64,000 nucleotides of DNA, taken from contig NC_045141.1 of the NCBI RefSeq assembly GCF_008831285.2, forward strand, positions 16,292,106-16,356,105, read 5' to 3'. Under the pieces are notes generated by a model, which was given only the letters and a program-made list of their open reading frames with translations, did no database searches and had not been told where the DNA came from. How positions within the stretch are numbered: the stretch's first letter is position 1; each line of letters opens with the position of its first letter. The DNA is from Nymphaea colorata. Its lineage: Eukaryota > Streptophyta > Magnoliopsida > Nymphaeales > Nymphaeaceae. The translations under genes and the position numbers were made by a program. This document shows positions 58,745 through 64,000 of the stretch, piece by piece.

Positions 58745-59790
58745 ACCATTTGTACTTGGCTGATATTCATTTGAATTGGCAAAAATATATATTGATATAT
58801 AATATATATTTTTAAGTATTAAAAACATATGTAACATAAACTGGAAAAAACCTTAAAAATAATAAAATAAAAAATCATGACGGCACCTTTCTCTTTGCCA
58901 CTTATGCAAGCAAGTAAAAAAATCGTCGGACGGGAAAATGAATATATGAGGTAATGGGGTTTGTTCCAGGGGAGTAGTCCTCCCTCTCTAAAAATTTGGA
59001 CATGAATTTCTCGTTAGCAGTGATCACAGTACTCGGTTTTCAATGCTCACTATGTCGATTGTACTTCATGAACACAAAAGAGCAAAACAAGTGATTTATA
59101 TTCACCTCGTGAGAAAAGTCTTCAGGAAAAACTTACTTTGCTAGTGCATGCTTTGCCCAAAGCTTTGAAAGTACTCAGCTGATATTCATTTGGATTGGCA
59201 AAAAATATATACTACATATAATATATAATTGTTAAGTATTGAAAACGTATGTAGCGTAGATTGGAAAAACATTAAAAATAATAAATAATCAAGGCACCTT
59301 TATCTTGGTCGGAAAATGAATATGAGGTAATAGGGTTTGTTTCAGAGGGGTTGTCCTCCGTCTCTAAAAAGTTAGAAGCAGTGATCAGAGTACTCCGTTT
59401 TCAATGCTCACGTCGTCAATTGTACATCCTGAACACAGAAAAGCAAAGCAAGTGATATATGCAATCACCTTGCGAGCAAAGTCTTCATGATAAACTTACT
59501 TAGCTAGTGCATGCTTGGTCCAAAGCTTTGAAAGTAAAACGTGTCTTCCGTTGAATTGGCTTGGCTGATATTCATTTGAATTGACAAATATAATTTTTAA
59601 GTATTAAAAAACATATGTAGCATAAATTGGAAAAACCTTACAAATAAATAAAAAATAAAAATTTATGACAGCACCTTTATCTTTGTCACTAAAGCAAACA
59701 AATGAAAAAATCGTCGGTCGAGAAAAACCTAAGAATGTCGCATTTATTGACATGGCGCATATTGACAAATCTGTGTACAACGTCACACGG
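58745..59790. repeat. Three imperfect tandem units of about 400 bp
   Basis: Units start near 58768, 59176 and 59566 with TGATATTCATTTG(A/G)ATTG(G/A)CAAA and contain TGATCA.AGTACTC.GTTTTCAATGCTCAC and TTTGAAAGTA words; the third is truncated. The same unit is single in block B, at 15000-15720 and 32820-33260, upstream of O-methyltransferase fragments. Non-coding. Confidence 0.8.
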
Positions 59791-60140
59791 GTAAAACAAA
59801 TTTCAAATGGTGGCCTACATGCTTTTTCCCTCAAATTCTAAAACCAGCCATAAGAATAGTGGAGACCACTCCAGTACTCTTGGAATATGTAGATGTGGAG
59901 ATAAGGTTTTCAGATTGCTTTCTAGTGAATGCCATTGCACATGCTTTAAGATGTGAAAGCTCTTTCGTTTGGGTACAAGAGAAATTAAATTCCACATCTA
60001 ATTGAATCGGCTAAAACCTTTCACCGGAAACATTCAAATATGCCAAATACCGCATGTTGTCATCAGATAGCTACAAATTAGAAATTCATAGTCAGAATCA
60101 CAGTAAACGATTATTAAAAGTATCATTAACTGTTCTTGCA
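59791..60140. other. No recognisable gene
   Basis: Nothing with family features; open frames on both strands are short. Confidence 0.5.
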
Positions 60141-60650
60141 CTACTATAAACAGTCGCTAATGCTTGCGTTGTAATTGTCCTTAGTAGTAACAGATTTTTT
60201 ATTTTTAGTCATCCAGCATCATCTGCCATTCCCAACAGATTTTAACCCGTAGCACACTTATAACACACTTTTTAGCGCAGATTTACTTTATAGTGTGCAG
60301 GAAATACCATTCACATTGCAAATAGTTCATATAGATCTATTAATAGTCTCATGGCTGATATCTCTTTCCAGCTAACGGTAAGACAATGTGTGCCCGCTAA
60401 TAAGGTGTCAACTTTAATGTGGTCTCACCTGTGTCATACCAAAGAAAATTACTTGACAGCTGATCTAAATTCTGGCAGAAATGAGGTGCTAAAACCACAT
60501 GACATGACTCCAAAAAGTCGGGAGAATTCGGCGTATGACGACATGCTCTTTTTCCATTCAGTAAAGTAATTCACCTTTAACAAGATCGGTTCATACTGGC
60601 TTCAGTAATCTCTCTGCTTTGAAGTTGGAGGCTGACGGAAAGAAGATTGT
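60141..60650. repeat. Partner of the 55.4-56.2 kb segment
   Basis: Begins CACTACTATAAACAGTCGC, similar in style to a CACTA-type transposon terminus, and aligns with 55377-56215. A 72-codon open frame at 60351-60569 is broken in the partner and is not a gene. Confidence 0.6.
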
Positions 60651-62358
60651 CACGTTGAAACCTTCCCATGTTAAACCCAAAAAGTGCATTCCATGTTTCA
60701 ACATTGAGTAGTAAAGAGGAGTATACTGTTTAGACTATAAGCAATTGAAATTTAGCACATGTTTTTGTTATGCCTTTAAAAGTAAGAGTTTTTTAATTAT
60801 TGAAAAATTGTTGATTTTTTTTAAATTGAAATTGTAAATATGTCCAAAAATTAAAGGGGCTTGATTTGGTTGAAAAAAAAATTAATAATATTAAACAATA
60901 TCAAAAGCGTAAAATAAGCCGTAAGCGGTTCTACCATTGCACAGTTTCCTCGTGGATTCGATTCGTCGGCCTACGAGCATTTATCCCACGATACGGATCC
61001 GCGAGGAATTCGATCGTATGCGTTTGGATGACCAGAAATTTGCACGTATCGTTACAGGTTCCAAGTTAGCCTCGACAAAGAATCAAACGCACGCTGGCCT
61101 TTTCTTTCAATTCTCGAAATAATAATAATAATAATAATAATCACACAAAGTGAGGTATTTGTACCTCCACCCAATTAAAATGATAAAATATTGATCAATA
61201 AAAAGAAAAATGGATCCACAGTATAATAAAAGGTACAAAACATTATGAGTGGATCCAAAATGACTAAACAAAGCCTGGGATGGGCAGAACCTGTGTCGTC
61301 TTTGCCCCTTTGTCTCATGCATAGACCTTCTCACTTGCACTTGCTCTTCCTGAGCTTCGACCTGCACATGGATTCTTGTTGGAGCTTTCGACCGAATCTC
61401 TGCACACAACAAGCGAGTCTGGATCTTCCAGGTCCCTTTAGTTCTTCCCTGTGTTAGAGGCCCAAATATTTCGTTGGGATTGGGGAGATCTCTAAAGAAG
61501 ATAATAGAAAGCAAGAAGAAGGGAGAGAGGGAAACGAGAAGACAGAATTACATGGTTTGGTTAGAAAGAACCTACGTCCACAGTCAAAAAGCTGCTCCTC
61601 TTGCTATTTTTCTTTTCTTATTCGGTTTCATGAGTATCATTACATTATAAACAGCAATTTTGTAACTGCTGGAGATATCAAATAAACGTTGGAGGATTTT
61701 GTTCAATTAAGATACTCTTTGTATCTTTCCTTTTGTTTTCTCCTTCTACCGTTTCAGGTTGAAGATCATGTGCTAGATTTTGACCTTCATGAATGGCGCG
61801 GTCCTCTGTTCATTTGAATTTGAATCAATCTTTCCATTGTCGTCATTGCTGAGAACGTTCTATTTGCTGGTCAAGATCTTTCTTGCTGTCATTGCTGAAT
61901 ACGTTGGATTTGGGCGTCTCGTTTGAATTCAAGATCTTTCCATTGTTATCATTGCCGAATACGTTGGATTTGCTGTAGTCGTTTGAATTCAAGAGAAACA
62001 TTCCATTGTTGTTTGATTTTCCAGGATTGTCGTTAGCCATCTTGGATTGATTGGAGACATTTGAATGTAGCTTGCCATAACTGTCGTTGGCCAGCTTTGA
62101 AGCGTCAGCAAGTGTGGAAGAATTCAAATGTTCTTTTTTAATAATCTCATCTCCTCCACCCTATAGCTGCACAAATTCGATCTTCCTCTTGATTGTGACG
62201 AAAAGAAAATAGAGCTTTTAGAGGCACTTACTGACAGCATTCACGTCTTAACGACGGTGAAACACTTCTTCCCCTCTATATACGAGAATATCATCGGCAT
62301 AGAGTATTGCTGAAGCAATTCTGAAAAATGCTTATTTCCAAGTGAGGTTCATAGTTTG
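60651..62358. other. No assignable gene; one low-complexity open frame
   Basis: A 94-codon minus-strand frame at 62127-61843 is rich in Asn, Ser and Lys and repeats the words KSNVF and NGK; it may be the remains of an exon or a repeat-derived frame. Another minus frame at 61514-61107 has a Gln/Glu/Arg-rich stretch (VQVEAQEEQVQVRRS) and ends in an ATT/TAT microsatellite (61121-61140). I do not recognise either and found no start, splice or promoter context that supports them. Confidence 0.35.
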
Positions 62359-64000
62359 TGTAATCACCCCAAATTTTTTCAAAATTTTTGAAGATCAAAA
62401 ATAGATGCAAAACCCAAGTTCAGATCCAAATCGAGCATTTCAAATCCAAAATTCGAATCGCTTTCCAAACGACAAAATTTGAGCGTCACGTGTGCATGGA
62501 TCTTCCCTTTGTTTTAAAAACTCATTTCTCACGCCAAAATGTGTTTTTAAACCCAAGTCGCATACTCAAACGAATTGACAATCGACTAAACCAAAATTGG
62601 ATTTGGAGCAAGTTTGGAATCGCTCAAAATAGAGTCGACCACACATTCGTAACAAAAAAAACCATTTCAATAATTTTATTTTATAATTTTATTAAATTTA
62701 AATTTAAAAAAATTTTGAAACCTCGGTCGTGCGGGTCGGGAGCACCATCGCGCGATGCTGTTGACATTTCCCCTCTCTTTTTGACAAAAAAAACACTCTT
62801 TAGGGGGTGTTTTTGGTCTTTTTAGTGGGCATTAGCCCTGCCTACATAAAAAATGTTTTCTTGTAGGCCTAAGGCCTAATGACCAATCCCATCTATTTCA
62901 AGCCTATCTCTTTTTTTTAAAATGAAAATAAGTTAAAATTATTTGAAATTCGGATGAAAATGTTGTAAAATTAAAAAAAATTCAAATTTTGAGTTTTGGT
63001 TCTAAAACTCCTTATAAATACCTCCACAATCCCTCCTTTTGGGCAAGAGTTAGCCCTCGGACAAACCATAGTGTATTTTCACTTGAAAGCTTAGAGTTTT
63101 TCCCTTATCTCTCTCTCTCCCTCTTCCTCTTTTCATTTTTCTTTTTTCTCTCCAACTTGGAGCAAGTTACAACTCTCAGACATCATCTTCATCATCTTGG
63201 AGATTCTTTCAAAGTAAGTCCAAGATCATTTCAAGCAAAGTTTTTTTTTTTTCATTTTTCCTAAGTCATTTCTCATTTAAAGGTGTGTCATCATCATCAA
63301 CTCTCTCATTTCTCTCTTATTTTTTTTTTCTTCTCATCTTCATCTCCCCGTGGCCAAAGGAGACAACACTCAACCTCTTTTTAGAAACAAGAGGCTATGC
63401 TCAAGTGCAGTGAGAGCATGGAAAGATGAGATGATCTTTCATTTCATGATTGAATCATGTTTTCTCTTTTATTGAATATAGCATTATTTTTCTTTATTCA
63501 TTTTCTTCTCATCTTCATACCCCCATGGCAAAAGGAGAGCACTCAACCTCTGTTTAGAGACGAGAGGCTATGCTCAAGTGGACCGGGGCATGGAAAAATA
63601 AGATGATCTTTCATTTAATGATTGAATCATGTTTTCTCTTTTATAGAATGTAGCATTGTTTTTCTTTGTTCATTTTCTTCTCATTTTCATCTCTCCATGG
63701 CCAAAGGAGATATACTCAACCTCTTTTTAGAGACAAGAGGCTATACTCAAGTGCACCGGTAGCATGAAAAGATGAGATGATCTTTCATTTCATGATTGAA
63801 TAATGTTTTTCTCTTTTATTGGATGAGGTATTATTTTTCTTTCTTCATTTTCTCATGGCCAAAAAAGATAACACTCAATCTCTTTTTAAAGACAAAAGGT
63901 TATGATCAAGTGCATCGAAAGCATGAAAAGATGAAATGATCTTTCATTTCTTTGCTACATCATGCCCTCCCTTCAAGTTGAATCTTTATCTTTCCATCAT
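62359..64000 (+). repeat. Family X LTR (copy X4), running off the window
   Basis: Begins TGTAATCACCCCAAATTTTTTC, matches X1 through the U3-like part and the TATA box (TATAAATA, 63013-63020), and is cut by the window end. Whether it is a solo LTR or the left LTR of a full element cannot be seen. Confidence 0.8.
63330..64000. repeat. Tandem repeat of about 175 bp inside X4
   Basis: About four units, each with CTCAACCTCTTTTTAGA, AGAGGCTATGCTCAAGTG, GATGAGATGATCTTTCATTT and GAATCATGTTTTCTC words. X2 has two units and X1 and X3 one each. Confidence 0.85.

Noticed and set aside
1-64000. tRNA and rRNA genes
   Set aside because: No convincing cloverleaf or rRNA core sequence was noticed while reading either strand; the only tRNA-related sequence is the retroelement primer site.

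Overview
The window is nuclear DNA of a flowering plant. It is AT-rich and full of long TA and GA/TC microsatellites and decayed LTR retrotransposons. Its genes have spliced, intron-containing structures, and their families (COMT-type O-methyltransferase, CYP82-type cytochrome P450) are plant specialised-metabolism families. As far as I know CYP82 is typical of eudicots and magnoliids and absent from grasses; I cannot name the species.

Layout, left to right. 1.1-3.9 kb: a complete four-exon O-methyltransferase gene (368 aa). 5.6-5.86 kb: the broken 3' end of a CYP82 gene. 6.6-9.1 kb: CYP82 copy 1 (two exons, 516 aa, apparently intact). 9.1-17.26 kb: CYP82 upstream DNA and a non-coding block (block B) that ends in a decayed O-methyltransferase exon 1. 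17.27-26.04 kb: a degenerate Ty1/copia element (element 1) with a nested 3.1-kb solo LTR (repeat X) and a LINE scrap. 26.7-29.3 kb: CYP82 copy 2 (intact, nearly identical to copy 1). 29.3-33.98 kb: a second copy of block B with another broken O-methyltransferase exon 1. 33.99-42.50 kb: a different copia element (element 2) with both LTRs and a 5-bp target duplication, itself split by an inverted solo LTR X. 42.5-43.27 kb: the rest of block B. 43.27-50.29 kb: a second copy of element 1 (called element 3). 50.9-53.5 kb: CYP82 copy 3, frameshifted. 54.5-58.0 kb: an O-methyltransferase remnant, with an open exon 1 and scraps of exon 4. 58-62.3 kb: repeats without a clear gene. 62.36 kb to the end: the start of another X repeat.

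The main point is that this is an alternating array of O-methyltransferase and CYP82 units, all on the minus strand, with unit order (rising coordinates) OMT, copia element, CYP82. It has been copied at least three times and reshaped by unequal recombination, gene conversion and transposon insertion. Only one O-methyltransferase and two P450s look functional. Both are decorating enzymes of specialised metabolism: hydroxylation by the ER-bound P450 would expose a hydroxyl that a cytosolic SAM-dependent O-methyltransferase could cap. Joint action is an inference from adjacency. At 58 kb an O-methyltransferase exon 1 is fused to a CYP82-type promoter, which shows that the two gene families exchange regulatory DNA here.
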